Of a DNA stretch of 64,000 nt, positions 33,671-42,743 are shown one piece after another. Within the stretch, counting starts at the first letter, position 1. Every line of letters starts with the position of its first letter. The position numbers and the translations under genes are program-made. Under the pieces are notes generated by a model. It did no database searches. It saw only the letters and a list, made by a program, of their open reading frames with translations, and had not been told where the DNA came from. This stretch comes from DAORHV01 sp964458645 (lineage in GTDB: Bacteria > Patescibacteriota > Gracilibacteria > Peribacterales > Peribacteraceae), in contig CAYWJU010000004.1 in assembly GCA_964458645.1 (NCBI GenBank), positions 74,095-138,094 on the forward strand. Direction: 5' to 3'.

Positions 33671-34636
33671 ATGAAACCCTTCCACCTCAACAAGACCTCG
33701 GATCTTAGCCTCGGACAACTCGAAGAAGTGCTCGGCGAAAGCCTGGCGGTCTCGAAGCGTGTCGAAGCTGACTTGCCCGAACCCACGCTGCCAATGCTGC
33801 ATCAGGCCGGCGTGTGGCTGACGACGAAGGATTCGATGCGTACGAAGGCATCCATCAATCAGGCTCTCACTCGTCTCGGCGGGACCATGCTGGAAGTCGG
33901 TGGTGGCAGCCTGGTGAGCACGGAAACCAAAGGCACCCGTGAACCGCTCGCAGACATCATGCGCTGCCTGGATGCAATGGGCTACCGCGTGATGTTCGCT
34001 CGCCTGCACACGCAGGCACAGACTAACGAACTCATCGGAGCTTCCCGCAAGATGTCCGTCATCAATGCCCTGAACGACACCGACCACCCGCTGCAATCGC
34101 TGGCCGATGCAGCTGCACTGATCGAGAAAGACGGTTGGGGCAAAGGCAAGAAAGTGGTCTTCGCCGGACCCGGCGACAACAACGTCACCATCTCGTTGGC
34201 CGAAGTGGCCGCTCAGCTCGGCTGGGACTTCGTTCATACCGGGCCTCAGGACCACCAGATTCCCGGTGACCGTTTCCTGCAGCTGCAGGAAATCGCCCGT
34301 AAAGGCGGCGGCTCGGTGCGATACGTGGAAGACTGGAGCGAGGCGGTTCCAGGTGCGACCATGTTGTACACCGACGTCCACGCATCCATGGGCCAGAAGG
34401 ATCAGGCCGCTCAACTGAAGGCGATGCTCGAACCCTGGAGGGTGACCGAGCAGATGATGGAGCGCGCCGGTCCGCAGGCCTATTTCGGCCACTGCCTCCC
34501 TGCCGAGCGCGGCGTGGACACGGACAACGCCGTGATCGAGGGTCCCCGATCCATCGTATTCCCCATCGCAGGATTCCGCGCCCACACCACCACTGCACTG
34601 CTGCGCCTGCTGAAGGAAGGAAAGCTGAAAGCCTAA
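33671..34636 (+). CDS. Ornithine-carbamoyltransferase family protein
   Basis: This 321-residue protein carries the carbamoyltransferase landmarks: SMRTKAS (55-61; the family's SxRT carbamoyl-phosphate loop), DHPLQSLAD, VVFAGPGDNNVTISLAEV, TDVHASMGQ and FGHCLPAERG with the HCLP motif near 275. Ornithine transcarbamylase makes or splits citrulline. No other arginine gene is near, so it could be biosynthetic, catabolic (arginine deiminase route) or specific to another amine. The loop after SxRT has Lys instead of the usual Arg. Confidence 0.85.
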   Translation: MKPFHLNKTSDLSLGQLEEVLGESLAVSKRVEADLPEPTLPMLHQAGVWLTTKDSMRTKASINQALTRLGGTMLEVGGGSLVSTETKGTREPLADIMRCLDAMGYRVMFARLHTQAQTNELIGASRKMSVINALNDTDHPLQSLADAAALIEKDGWGKGKKVVFAGPGDNNVTISLAEVAAQLGWDFVHTGPQDHQIPGDRFLQLQEIARKGGGSVRYVEDWSEAVPGATMLYTDVHASMGQKDQAAQLKAMLEPWRVTEQMMERAGPQAYFGHCLPAERGVDTDNAVIEGPRSIVFPIAGFRAHTTTALLRLLKEGKLKA

Positions 34637-34711
34637 AGAAGGGCTGATCAAGCCAAGAACAGGCAAAATGCACCTGCAATACATTTGCGTGCATGACAAG
34701 TATATTTAACG

Positions 34712-34733
34712 TATACTGCCCGACCCTTCGGGC
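34712..34733 (+). promoter_or_regulatory. TATACT box and hairpin abutting the PBP start
   Basis: TATACT (34712-34717) is followed directly by a perfect hairpin with arms GCCCGA and TCGGGC (34718-34733), whose last base touches the ATG. The leader would be almost entirely hairpin. Confidence 0.45.
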
Positions 34734-36812
34734 ATGCAGACCCTGCGCACCATTCTCGGCTGGATCTGGCGCACGTTCGTGCAGGCCTTCTTTGCGATAC
34801 TTGCACTAGTCACCATCATAGGAATTTGGGGCTACACCAGCACGATGGCGATTTTGCAGCACACGCCGGAACTAGACTTCACTCGCCTGAAACTAAAACA
34901 GAGTGTTCGCATCTTGGACCGACGCGACGGTGATTTATACCGCTTCTACGACGAAGAAGACCGCTTTTATTTACCCGGCGACAAGATCCCCCAACTTGTG
35001 AAAAACGCATTCGTCGCGATTGAAGACGAGCGCTTCTTCACCCGCAAGACGTGCATCGATTTCCGGGCCATCGCCCGCGCCGTGCAGGTGAATCTGTTCG
35101 AGGATCGCACCGAGGGTGCATCGACCATCACACAGCAGCTGGTACGCAACCTGTACCTCACGCGCGAGAAAACAGTGGAACGAAAGCTGAAGGAAATCGA
35201 CCTGGCCTGCCAACTGGAGCAGGCGCTGAGCAAAGAAGAAATTCTGACGATCTACCTAAATCAGCTGCCATTCGGCAACAACGCGTTCGGCATTGAGCAG
35301 GCTGCGCAAACGTATTTCGGCAAATCCGCCACCGACATCTCGCTGGCGCAGGCCAGTGTGTTGGCGGCAATTCCGCAGCGTAACTCATATTTCAACCCGT
35401 ACGGCACCCACGACCGCACGGCGCTGGATCACGACATCGTGAGGCAGTTGCGCAAGGGCACGCTACGTCCGCAGGATATAACCGCTGATGACGTACGCGT
35501 GGGGTTACTCAGTCGCATTCAGCAAACACCGAATGGCAAAATCCGCATTCCAGGTCGCGCCGAAACCGTGCTCGATTCCATGTTGCGCAATCATCTCATC
35601 GACCAAGTCGCCTACGCCGAGGCCGTGAAGGAGCTGCCAAAGATTTCGTTCAAGGCCATAAAGCACCCCATCTCGGCGCCGCACTTTACCTTACGCGTGC
35701 GGCAAGAAATCGATTCGCTGCTCACCACCGGACTCGACCAACCCGATCTTTGGCTTACCGAAGGAATGGAAGTGCACACCACGCTGGACCCCGTGTTGCA
35801 ATGGATCGCCGAAGACGTGACCGACCAGGCGCTCCCCCGCTTGAACGGTGTAGGCATTCAGAATATCGCGCTGGTCGCCATCGACCGGAAAACGCGCCAG
35901 GTACTGGCCTACGTCGGCAATGCCGATTACTTCGGCGACGGCGGCACCGGCCAGATCGACATGGCGGCAACGCCGCGCCAGCCCGGATCCAGTTTTAAAC
36001 CCATCGTGTACTCCGCGTTGTTCGAGGACGGTTACGGCCCAGATAGCTTCATCGAAGACGCGCCGCTGCGCATCGGCAACAACACGCCCAAAAACTACGA
36101 CGGCGGGTACCGCGGCTGGATGAGCGTGCGCAAAGCACTGGGCGGCTCGCGCAACATTCCGGCAATCAATGCGTTCCTGACCGTTGGCGGCGAAGAGCGC
36201 ATTCTGGATTTGGCCGCGCGTATGGGAGTCACGAGTCCGCTCAGTTACAAGCTGCAACAACAACTGAAAGGCCGCGCGGACTTCATCTACGGTTGGCCGC
36301 TGGCCATTGGTGCCGCGGAAGTGCCGCTGATCGAGATGGTGCAGGCCTATGCCTCCATCGCCGAGCACGGTACCTACCGCCCGCTGCAGACCATCTGCAA
36401 GCTCACGACCAGGAACGGCAACTACGAACGCACGGTTCCTTCTGGCCCCGTCGTCCAAGCGGTACTGCCAAATGCCGCCGACGGCGTGGATGAAATCCTG
36501 CGCGACGACGACAGCAAGCCCGATGGCTACTGGCGACAAATTCTGAATATTCCGGGCATGGACGTGGGCGCCAAGACCGGCACCAGCAACCTGTGCTTCG
36601 CGCGCGACCAGGGCGGCCGCTGCCGCGAGTACGCCGTCAGTAATATTTGGACCATTGGGTACAACGAAGAAATGGTGGTGGGTGTGTGGGCCGGAAACGC
36701 CGACGGTGCGCCGCTGGGCGAATTGGTCGACGGCCTTACCGAAGCCGCACCGATCTGGCGCGAGTTCTTGATCCGCGCGAGTCAGTTCTACACTTCGCAG
36801 GATCACTGCTAG
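34734..36812 (+). CDS. Class A penicillin-binding protein (GT51 + transpeptidase)
   Basis: This 692-residue bifunctional enzyme polymerises lipid II and cross-links peptidoglycan. One membrane anchor lies at about 13-35. The GT51 domain has IEDERFF (96-102) and EGASTITQQL (127-136). The transpeptidase domain has RQPGSSFK with nucleophile Ser 419 and Lys 422, GGSRNIPA, and AKTGTSN near 613. A Cys-rich segment (NLCFARDQGGRCREY) follows KTGTSN, as in several class A PBPs. A second PBP is encoded at 57598. Confidence 0.93.
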   Translation: MQTLRTILGWIWRTFVQAFFAILALVTIIGIWGYTSTMAILQHTPELDFTRLKLKQSVRILDRRDGDLYRFYDEEDRFYLPGDKIPQLVKNAFVAIEDERFFTRKTCIDFRAIARAVQVNLFEDRTEGASTITQQLVRNLYLTREKTVERKLKEIDLACQLEQALSKEEILTIYLNQLPFGNNAFGIEQAAQTYFGKSATDISLAQASVLAAIPQRNSYFNPYGTHDRTALDHDIVRQLRKGTLRPQDITADDVRVGLLSRIQQTPNGKIRIPGRAETVLDSMLRNHLIDQVAYAEAVKELPKISFKAIKHPISAPHFTLRVRQEIDSLLTTGLDQPDLWLTEGMEVHTTLDPVLQWIAEDVTDQALPRLNGVGIQNIALVAIDRKTRQVLAYVGNADYFGDGGTGQIDMAATPRQPGSSFKPIVYSALFEDGYGPDSFIEDAPLRIGNNTPKNYDGGYRGWMSVRKALGGSRNIPAINAFLTVGGEERILDLAARMGVTSPLSYKLQQQLKGRADFIYGWPLAIGAAEVPLIEMVQAYASIAEHGTYRPLQTICKLTTRNGNYERTVPSGPVVQAVLPNAADGVDEILRDDDSKPDGYWRQILNIPGMDVGAKTGTSNLCFARDQGGRCREYAVSNIWTIGYNEEMVVGVWAGNADGAPLGELVDGLTEAAPIWREFLIRASQFYTSQDHC

Positions 36813-36839
36813 GTCGGTATCTGCACATATCTCTAGGCA

Positions 36840-37172
36840 TCAGCACAGTTTGGCTCCCAACGGCACATCCTTCTCGATACTGATCAACACCACGTCGCCG
36901 TTGGCATCGTGCACGCCGACCGTCAGGCATTCGGACATGAACGGACCCACCTGCTTGGGCGGAAAGTTCACCACCGCCATGACCATGCGGCCTATGAGCT
37001 GCTCTTTCGTGTAGTGCTTGGTGATCTGCGCCGACGACTTCTTGATGCCGATCTCGGGGCCGAAGTCGATGTTGAGTTTGTACGCGGGTTTGCGGGCTTC
37101 CGGGAAATCGAGCACTTCGATGACTTTGCCGGCGCGCAGCTCGACTTTGGTGAAATCTTGAAACGTGATCAT
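36840..37172 (-). CDS. csaA: tRNA-binding OB-fold protein, CsaA-like
   Basis: This 110-residue protein starts MITFQDFTKVELRAGKV and continues FPEARKPAYKLNIDFGPEIGIKKSSAQIT and VVNFPPKQVGPFMSECLTVG, the hallmark of CsaA and of the C-terminal domain of methionyl-tRNA synthetase. It binds tRNA and has been proposed as a secretion chaperone. The second ATG (37172) is chosen because it matches the family N-terminus and a weak TGCACT box lies 6 nt before it. Confidence 0.9.
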   Translation of the reverse strand: MITFQDFTKVELRAGKVIEVLDFPEARKPAYKLNIDFGPEIGIKKSSAQITKHYTKEQLIGRMVMAVVNFPPKQVGPFMSECLTVGVHDANGDVVLISIEKDVPLGAKLC

Positions 37173-37234
37173 GTCCATAGTGCATGTGGAAACAGCAGCC
37201 TCAGCCTAGCGAGTACTTGAAGCAAAGGACAGAA

Positions 37235-37912
37235 CTACCCCCCGATCAACGACATTACGTGCAGCACCGGATTCGCAATGCCGTAAATCCAGCCCATGAG
37301 AATCGGCACATTGAACATGCGCTCCAGAATGAGCAACCCAAGCAAGAGGTACGTGCCGTACTGCAAGTACTGGTCGTACATGTCCTCGTACTTCAACGGC
37401 ACGAATGCGGCGAGGATTTTCGAGCCGTCCAACGGCGCGATGGGTAGTAAGTTGAACGCCATGAGGCCGAGGTTGATCCAAATCGACGTGGAGAGCGTTT
37501 GAACGATGAATCGGAGTGAGGGGCTCGCTGCCTGCACCGCATTCAAGACATCGGCAGTACCGTCGAATACCGCATTCTTCGGCATGAGAAGCAACAGCAA
37601 GAAAAAGGCTGCGAACGCCAGCAGCAAGTTCGATACGGGGCCTGCGATCGCCACCAGCGCTGTATCGCGGCGGTAGTGCTTGAAGTAGCGTGGATTCACC
37701 GGCACCGGCTTACCCCAACCAAAACTGATGATGAAGAACATAAGCGTTCCGAGTGGGTCCAAGTGCGCCACTGGATTGAGTGTTAAGCGACCTTCGTATT
37801 TGGCAGTCGGATCCCCAAGCCAATAGGCAACTTGCCCGTGCGCATACTCGTGCACGGTCAGCGCGATGAGCACGGCGATGATGAATGGAGGATCGGGAAT
37901 GGAGAACGGCAC
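37235..37912 (-). CDS. M50 family membrane zinc metalloprotease (site-2 protease)
   Basis: The roughly 225-residue protein has several membrane segments. The zinc motif HEYAHG is near the N-terminus within the first segment, and the distal Asp lies in NPVAHLDPLGT. This places it with the short M50B proteases that cut substrates inside the membrane. TAGGCT lies 6 nt before the GTG at 37912, which favours this start over the GTG at 37918. Substrate unknown; no anti-sigma gene is adjacent. Confidence 0.85.
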   Translation of the reverse strand: MPFSIPDPPFIIAVLIALTVHEYAHGQVAYWLGDPTAKYEGRLTLNPVAHLDPLGTLMFFIISFGWGKPVPVNPRYFKHYRRDTALVAIAGPVSNLLLAFAAFFLLLLLMPKNAVFDGTADVLNAVQAASPSLRFIVQTLSTSIWINLGLMAFNLLPIAPLDGSKILAAFVPLKYEDMYDQYLQYGTYLLLGLLILERMFNVPILMGWIYGIANPVLHVMSLIGG

Positions 37913-37972
37913 GGCCACAGCCTACCTCGAAAAAGTCTGCCAATGAAACAAAGGGTGCTACCATCGTCCTCA

Positions 37973-38947
37973 ATGCCTCAGAAGATTATCGCCATCGCCT
38001 GCGCACGCAACGAAGCCGATATCATCGAGGCATTCGTTCGCCATACACTCACATTCGTCGACAGCATGGTGATTGTGAACCATGGCAGCATCGATTCCAC
38101 ACCCGAGATTTTGGCGTTGCTGCAAAAAGAAGGATTGCCGATCGAGGTGCGAGACATGGGTTGCGTTGCGCAAATGCAAGCCGAGATCCTCACGTCATTG
38201 GTGCGAGAACTTGCCGCATCGCAACAACCCGATTGGGTGGTGCCATTGGATGTGGATGAATTTCTCATCGCCCCCGAAGGAACGGTGCGAGCTGCCATAG
38301 AGTCACTGCCCACGGAACTCGCAAGCACGGTACGCATGAGGCCATACGTGCCGGACTCGAACAAGAATTCGCACGTACTCAAGCGCGTGCGACGACGCGT
38401 GAACTACGATGCGTTTCCCTTCCTAAAAGTTATCGCCATTCCCAATGGGTTGTGCGGAGAACGCGGACAACTGACTCCCGGAAACCACGGATACCTTTGG
38501 GACAATCTGCCAATGTTGCAGTGGAACGAGTCACTGGTCATGGCGCACATACCGTTTCGTTCGCCGCTACAGGCGCAAGGAAAAGCATTGGGCTGGATCA
38601 ACCACCTGGCACGGGAAAACGCCCTGCAAGAAGAGGCTATTCACTGGAAAGCGCTCTTCGGTGATTTTTTGCACGAAAAGCTGTGCAACTGGCAGCAGGT
38701 TGCTGCATGGGCCATGCACTATGCACGCTATATCGCGCCCGACTGCCCACTGGATCTCGTAGTGGACCCCCTGCCATCAATGCCGCTTCGCTATTCGGCA
38801 CTTGCCGTGTACAAAGACCCGCGGTTGATTTTGGAAAATCTCGCACACAAATGTGACATTGCCATTCATCCGGCAATGACCACGGCACAGCTTGCCGAGG
38901 CAGTGGAAGCGTGCGTCCTGAAGAAAAAAGGGCAAAAACCATGTTGA
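37973..38947 (+). CDS. Glycosyltransferase family 2/92-like protein
   Basis: This 324-residue protein begins MPQKIIAIACARNEADIIEAFV, then MVIVNHGSIDSTPEIL and the acidic metal motif VPLDVDEFLIAP. This combination (RNE, HGS-D-T and DVDEF) marks the GT2_4 group, often annotated as GT92-like. The ATG at 37973 follows TACCAT by 8 nt; the longer frame from 37832 runs back over the M50 gene and is rejected. It lies alone between the protease and rpmB. Donor unknown. Confidence 0.78.
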   Translation: MPQKIIAIACARNEADIIEAFVRHTLTFVDSMVIVNHGSIDSTPEILALLQKEGLPIEVRDMGCVAQMQAEILTSLVRELAASQQPDWVVPLDVDEFLIAPEGTVRAAIESLPTELASTVRMRPYVPDSNKNSHVLKRVRRRVNYDAFPFLKVIAIPNGLCGERGQLTPGNHGYLWDNLPMLQWNESLVMAHIPFRSPLQAQGKALGWINHLARENALQEEAIHWKALFGDFLHEKLCNWQQVAAWAMHYARYIAPDCPLDLVVDPLPSMPLRYSALAVYKDPRLILENLAHKCDIAIHPAMTTAQLAEAVEACVLKKKGQKPC

Positions 38948-38983
38948 CCGCATGCGCGCCGCCAGCTACAGTTGCCGCCACTT

Positions 38984-39187
38984 ATGCCACGCATGTGTGT
39001 CATGACCGGCAAGAAGCGCTCGACGGGTAACCGCCGCAGCCACTCTATGCGTGCTACACGCCGTGCATTCGGAGCGAACATCCAGAAGAAGCGCGTGTTC
39101 GATCCGGAGACCGGCCACTACCGCACCATGAAGGTTTCCACGAGCTACCTGCGCACGCTGGCCAAGCGCCTGCAAGCCGGAAAATAA
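38984..39187 (+). CDS. rpmB: 50S ribosomal protein bL28
   Basis: The 67-residue protein reads MPRMCVMTGKKRSTGNRRSHS and continues ATRRAFGANIQKKRVF, then TMKVSTSYLRTLAKRL. This is bL28, a small basic protein of the large ribosomal subunit. The start at 38984 is chosen because TACAGT lies 11 nt before it and covers the upstream alternative at 38972. It is usually paired with rpmG, which is not seen here. Confidence 0.93.
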   Translation: MPRMCVMTGKKRSTGNRRSHSMRATRRAFGANIQKKRVFDPETGHYRTMKVSTSYLRTLAKRLQAGK

Positions 39188-39282
39188 TACGTCTGCCTGA
39201 AGGGAGAGTCCTGCTTTCGACGTGGACGAAAACCGCACGGCGGTGGTACAGTTTTCGAAATTCCTTTTTTCCCACCTTTCTT

Positions 39283-39642
39283 ATGACCATGTTGGTGAAA
39301 CCAGTGACATTCATTCTTGGAGCCGTACTGACGGTCGTCGGTATCGCCGGGTTCTTTTTGGCTCAGAATGGTCTCTTGTTCGGATTTTTTGAAGTAAGCC
39401 CCCTGCATAACGTCATTCATATCCTCAGCGGCATGATCGGCCTTTGGGCTGCCAGCAGCGGCCATGCCTACGCCCGCATGTACCTTATTCTCTTCGGCTT
39501 GATCTACGGCTTGGTCACCGTGCTCGGCGTTGCGCTTGGCGGTGAAATTTTCGGCCTCTTCCACGTCAACATGTACGACAACTACCTGCATGCCGGCATT
39601 ACCCTCGTCACATTGGTCATCGGCTTCGGTAGCAAGAAATAA
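39283..39642 (+). CDS. DUF4383 membrane protein
   Basis: This 119-residue protein has four membrane segments. The motif NVIHILSGMIGLWAASSG and NYLHAGITLVTLVIGFG identify the DUF4383 family. Members are small membrane proteins of unknown role found in many bacteria. The N-terminal Lys followed by a hydrophobic run is an uncleaved segment. A strong bidirectional terminator follows the stop. It stands alone as a transcription unit. Confidence 0.8.
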   Translation: MTMLVKPVTFILGAVLTVVGIAGFFLAQNGLLFGFFEVSPLHNVIHILSGMIGLWAASSGHAYARMYLILFGLIYGLVTVLGVALGGEIFGLFHVNMYDNYLHAGITLVTLVIGFGSKK

Positions 39643-39653
39643 CTCATTGTCAT

Positions 39654-39697
39654 CCTCAGCAAACAAGCCGACCTCCAGGGGTCGGCTTTTTCTGAGG
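39654..39697. terminator. Bidirectional terminator with an outer closing stem
   Basis: GCCGACC (39667-39673) pairs with GGTCGGC (39680-39686), followed by TTTTT. Outside it CCTCAG (39654-39659) pairs with CTGAGG (39692-39697). It lies between converging genes ending at 39642 and 39707. Confidence 0.75.
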
Positions 39698-39706
39698 AAG
39701 CAGTGC

Positions 39707-41533
39707 CTAATGCAAACGCAGATACAACGCGACAAAGAACAGCACGCACGAGCTGGCGGAGGCAATCAGCAGACCAAGGAAAATCTGTCGCAACAGCGTC
39801 GGCAACGCTTGCAGCCCCCGCACCGCGTAATATGCAAACGGCACTGCCAGCAGCACGGAGAAGCGGAAGTCTTGGTTGGGTGCGTACGCAAAAAACGTGG
39901 GGTACGCCACTGCCGCGGCAAACAAGATGCCGGTTGTCAGCGATATGGGCAGCGCATCGTAGAAGCGCTTGCGCATATCCAAGACAAACCCAAGTAGGAT
40001 GAGCGGAAAGAATGCCATGCCAAGAACGACCATCGCGGCGGCAAGCGCGTAAAGTTTTTCAAAACGGAATTCGCCGAAGAATGCAGATTTATAGAAGAAT
40101 TCAGCAAAGTACTCCCGGCGATATTTATTGGTCCATGTGTCGTTAAACGGCGTTTTTGCAACTTCCATGGGGTTGAACGTCAGGTATAAACCAATGGAAC
40201 GCGGCACCGCCAAATCAGTATTCATATTCTTATTCCCCAGCGTCACGACGTTGGCGAGGTTCTTTTCATTGATGCGCTTCAGCGGATACCAGGCGAACAA
40301 TGCAACGATAAGGAGGCCCGACACGGCCAAATGGATGAGCTTTGGACGCCAAGACATGCGTCGCCATACCAAGAAGCAGATCAGGGCAACGGGGAACAAG
40401 CCGGCTGCGCTGATTTTGGTCAGTGATCCAAGAATAAGAACCAGGATTGCCAGGTACCAATCGCGCATGCGGCCGTTCTTCCACCACGAGAGCAAGAGGG
40501 CGAGACCAAGGAAAGCGAGGAAGTGGTACAGCGCGTCATTGGTCACGCGTGACGAGAACATGACGAGCGCCGGCAGCACTCCAACCAACACGAGAAACAG
40601 TGCATCGCCGAATTTCTGCGGAGACTTTTTGGGGAAGAGCAAACGGGCGATCCAGAGCGACACGAACAAGGTGCCGACCGAAAAGAACAACGATGCCGTC
40701 TGTAAATCGTTATAGACGATGTCCGGCGTACGTCCGATCAATTTGTTCAGATGCACCCAAATGGCCGACAGCCAGTAGTACAGCGGCGGCTGGTGATATT
40801 CCCAGCCATTGCTGGCAAGCGGAATCGACCAATGCTTCACGATGTAATCAATGTATTCCAAATGTCCGCCGACATCGTAACTTCTGGTGCGAAACGGCGT
40901 GGAAAGGACATACAAGACCCTGAGCAACATTCCACCGATGAATACACCTGCAAGCAATCGACGATCTCGCGGAATACGGAAGTGTCCGACCAATGTCACC
41001 GCATACCACAGCAACAAAAGGACGAAGGCGGTATACGCGCCGATTTGCACCGGGTCATTGCTGGCAGGCGTGACATTGATGCCGCCCATGCCGCCATCGT
41101 CATGAATGGTGAATTCAAACACGTTGACGCCGTCTCGAATGTATCGGCCTAGATCCAAAATGTGACCTTCTTCATAATCACAAAATTTGGCAATGGCAGG
41201 ATCGACCGCGACTCCATTGATCGTAAACTTCTCAATGCAATCATCCGGCTTTACCAAATACTTCCGGGGCGAAAACCGATTGATAGCAACCGGTATGCGC
41301 ACATGCAGTGTGGGTGCAGCCGTTTTCACGAGGAGGGGCAATTGTCCGTACTGCTCTGCGAGATTCTCAAAATGATACAGCGCCTTGCCGAATTTCGGCG
41401 TTGTGGACTGCAAAAACAGCGTGATAAGCACTGCGCCGATCACGAACATTCCAAAGTGAATCCACCCGCTCACAAGCAGGGCATTCTTTGGTTTGGAGCG
41501 CCTGGTCCTGCCGACAGTGGATTTGACGGGCAT
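39707..41533 (-). CDS. ArnT/PMT-like integral membrane glycosyltransferase (GT-C)
   Basis: This 608-residue protein has one N-terminal membrane segment, an extracytoplasmic beta-rich domain (about 50-165), then about ten further segments. RSYDVGGHLEYIDYIVKH in the first large loop carries the acidic catalytic-type residue, and GWEYHQPPLYYWLSAIW is the ArnT/PMT signature (YHxPPLYY). Such enzymes take sugars from polyprenyl-phosphate and add them to a substrate outside. The DPM1-like GT2 at 27984 could supply the donor. Confidence 0.85.
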   Translation of the reverse strand: MPVKSTVGRTRRSKPKNALLVSGWIHFGMFVIGAVLITLFLQSTTPKFGKALYHFENLAEQYGQLPLLVKTAAPTLHVRIPVAINRFSPRKYLVKPDDCIEKFTINGVAVDPAIAKFCDYEEGHILDLGRYIRDGVNVFEFTIHDDGGMGGINVTPASNDPVQIGAYTAFVLLLLWYAVTLVGHFRIPRDRRLLAGVFIGGMLLRVLYVLSTPFRTRSYDVGGHLEYIDYIVKHWSIPLASNGWEYHQPPLYYWLSAIWVHLNKLIGRTPDIVYNDLQTASLFFSVGTLFVSLWIARLLFPKKSPQKFGDALFLVLVGVLPALVMFSSRVTNDALYHFLAFLGLALLLSWWKNGRMRDWYLAILVLILGSLTKISAAGLFPVALICFLVWRRMSWRPKLIHLAVSGLLIVALFAWYPLKRINEKNLANVVTLGNKNMNTDLAVPRSIGLYLTFNPMEVAKTPFNDTWTNKYRREYFAEFFYKSAFFGEFRFEKLYALAAAMVVLGMAFFPLILLGFVLDMRKRFYDALPISLTTGILFAAAVAYPTFFAYAPNQDFRFSVLLAVPFAYYAVRGLQALPTLLRQIFLGLLIASASSCVLFFVALYLRLH

Positions 41534-41599
41534 CCTGGATGCGAAGAGTACGCCGAGCCAGTATACAGACGAAGCGACGATGCCACGTCATCGCGGCTT

Positions 41600-41625
41600 G
41601 CCATACCTTTCGCGAATGGTATGGC
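41600..41625. repeat. Hairpin in the intergenic region before the ArnT-like gene
   Basis: GCCATACC (41600-41607) pairs with GGTATGGC (41618-41625) around a 10-nt loop. It lies in the 153-bp gap between two - strand genes and has no T tract. Confidence 0.5.
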
Positions 41626-41686
41626 TAACCGATGGCCAGGAAGCGAGACTGCGGTGGGAGAGGCGCATTCGGTAATTTCAGCCGGC

Positions 41687-42028
41687 TTATGCCTCATTGG
41701 GCATAGGAACAAGCGGCAGATCGTACAACAGCCGGATCTGCAGCACATGACTGATCGCTTCGCGCACGCCGCTGTCATCCACGTTGATCAATTGCTCCAT
41801 CTTTCTTCGCACTGCAGGCAGAAGTCTGCCCGCCTCTTCCGCCGTGAGTTTGCGCGTATAACGCTCACGGAAGTACACGATGATCGCATCACGCAATTCA
41901 CCGTCTTCCACAGGACGCTGTCTGTCCCGGATACTCTTCCGGGAAAGCACCGCCTCTTGTCCTTCGCCGTCTTCATCGTCGAGGGCGAAATCGTCTTCAG
42001 GCCGGCTATCGTCGATTTCCTCTGGCAT
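41687..42028 (-). CDS. Hypothetical acidic protein, 113 aa
   Basis: I do not recognise it. The N-terminus is very acidic (PEEIDDSRPEDDFALDDEDGE), followed by a basic helical half (RKSIRDRQR, YFRERYTRKLTAEEAGRLL) and LINVDDSGVREAISHVL. There is no signal peptide or membrane span. The layout, with an acidic tail and helical core, could suit a regulatory or nucleic-acid associated protein, but this is a guess. TAGGAT lies 9 nt before the ATG. Confidence 0.55.
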   Translation of the reverse strand: MPEEIDDSRPEDDFALDDEDGEGQEAVLSRKSIRDRQRPVEDGELRDAIIVYFRERYTRKLTAEEAGRLLPAVRRKMEQLINVDDSGVREAISHVLQIRLLYDLPLVPMPNEA

Positions 42029-42065
42029 GGAGGAACGATCCTACTGATTCACCGGCAACAGACAA

Positions 42066-42088
42066 GCAAAAACGCCATTCGGAATGCA
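42066..42088 (-). terminator. Likely terminator downstream of tRNA-Ser
   Basis: On the - strand, GCATTC pairs with GAATGGC and is followed by GTTTTTG. It lies about 50 nt after the tRNA 3' end. Confidence 0.4.
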
Positions 42089-42114
42089 TGGGGTCTCTCG
42101 TGACGGCGGAGCCA

Positions 42115-42136
42115 CACGCACTTCATGAAGTGCGTG
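42115..42136. repeat. Perfect 22-bp palindrome touching the tRNA-Ser 3' end
   Basis: The arms are CACGCACTTCA and its complement with no loop. The palindrome overlaps two bases of the CCA of the tRNA-Ser. It may help define the 3' end or compete with tRNA folding. Confidence 0.6.
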
Positions 42137-42224
42137 GCGGAGAGGGGGAGATTCGAACTCCCGAGACGTTTTCACGTCTACTCGCTTTCCAAGCGAGCGC
42201 ACTAGGCCACTATGCGACCTCTCC
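42135..42224 (-). tRNA. tRNA-Ser (GGA), CCA encoded
   Basis: The - strand reads GGAGAGGTCGCATAGTGGCC, with anticodon stem CTCGC/GCGAG and loop TTGGAAA (anticodon GGA). A long variable arm (AGACGTGAAAACGTCT) is typical of tRNA-Ser. The acceptor GGAGAGG pairs with CCTCTCC, and GCCA follows with CCA encoded. Confidence 0.95.
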
Positions 42225-42226
42225 GT

Positions 42227-42288
42227 GTATCGTCGGATGGCTTGGAAAGAACGGTCATGCCCAGACGGAGCCATCCAGCCGTGGGATA
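42227..42288. repeat. Nested hairpin upstream of tRNA-Ser
   Basis: GGATGGCT (42235-42242) pairs with AGCCATCC (42269-42276), and GTATC (42227-42231) with GATAC (42284-42288). A tandem GGATACGCA unit follows at 42283. It may end the 42330 gene's transcript. Confidence 0.45.
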
Positions 42289-42329
42289 CGCAGGATACGC
42301 AGAACGTGGCGCGGAAACAACAGCAGACC

Positions 42330-42593
42330 TTACGCTGCGCAAACATCGCACTCCTTCTTCATGCACAGTGCCATCTGGCGCGTCCAGGCGAATACGGAGG
42401 CAGTGAAGGCGAGAATGGCGAGTGATCCCGAGGTGGATCCGAACTGTGCGCCTCCGGCGACAACGTGCGTCTGGTAGATGCCGACGAGCGATGCGATGCT
42501 CACGAGGAACAGCGCAAGGGCGACGACCCATTTTACAATGACGCATGCAGGAGAGCACTGCATCTTGGACTTTTTGGAGGAGAGGATGCTCAT
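42330..42593 (-). CDS. Hypothetical small membrane protein, 87 aa
   Basis: I do not recognise the family. The start MSILSSKKSKMQCSPACVIVKW leads into one membrane segment (about 20-40, ALALFLVSIASLVGIYQ), a Gly-Ser loop and a second segment (about 58-70), ending CMKKECDVCAA. Cysteine pairs at both ends (CSPAC, CDVC) are notable in so short a protein and could bind metal or form disulfides. TATAGT lies 28 nt upstream of the ATG, so this one has a leader. Confidence 0.55.
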   Translation of the reverse strand: MSILSSKKSKMQCSPACVIVKWVVALALFLVSIASLVGIYQTHVVAGGAQFGSTSGSLAILAFTASVFAWTRQMALCMKKECDVCAA

Positions 42594-42743
42594 ACGAGAA
42601 ACGCTGGGAAGAAAGTGAAAGCACTATACCACTGCGTTTCGCGCCGTCATGCTTGCAGACAATAGAACGGTCGGACGAGCAACGACGTTGGGTGGGGGCG
42701 TTCTACTGGCCGACGAGACGACTTCCGCGTAGTCTGTCCCCGC

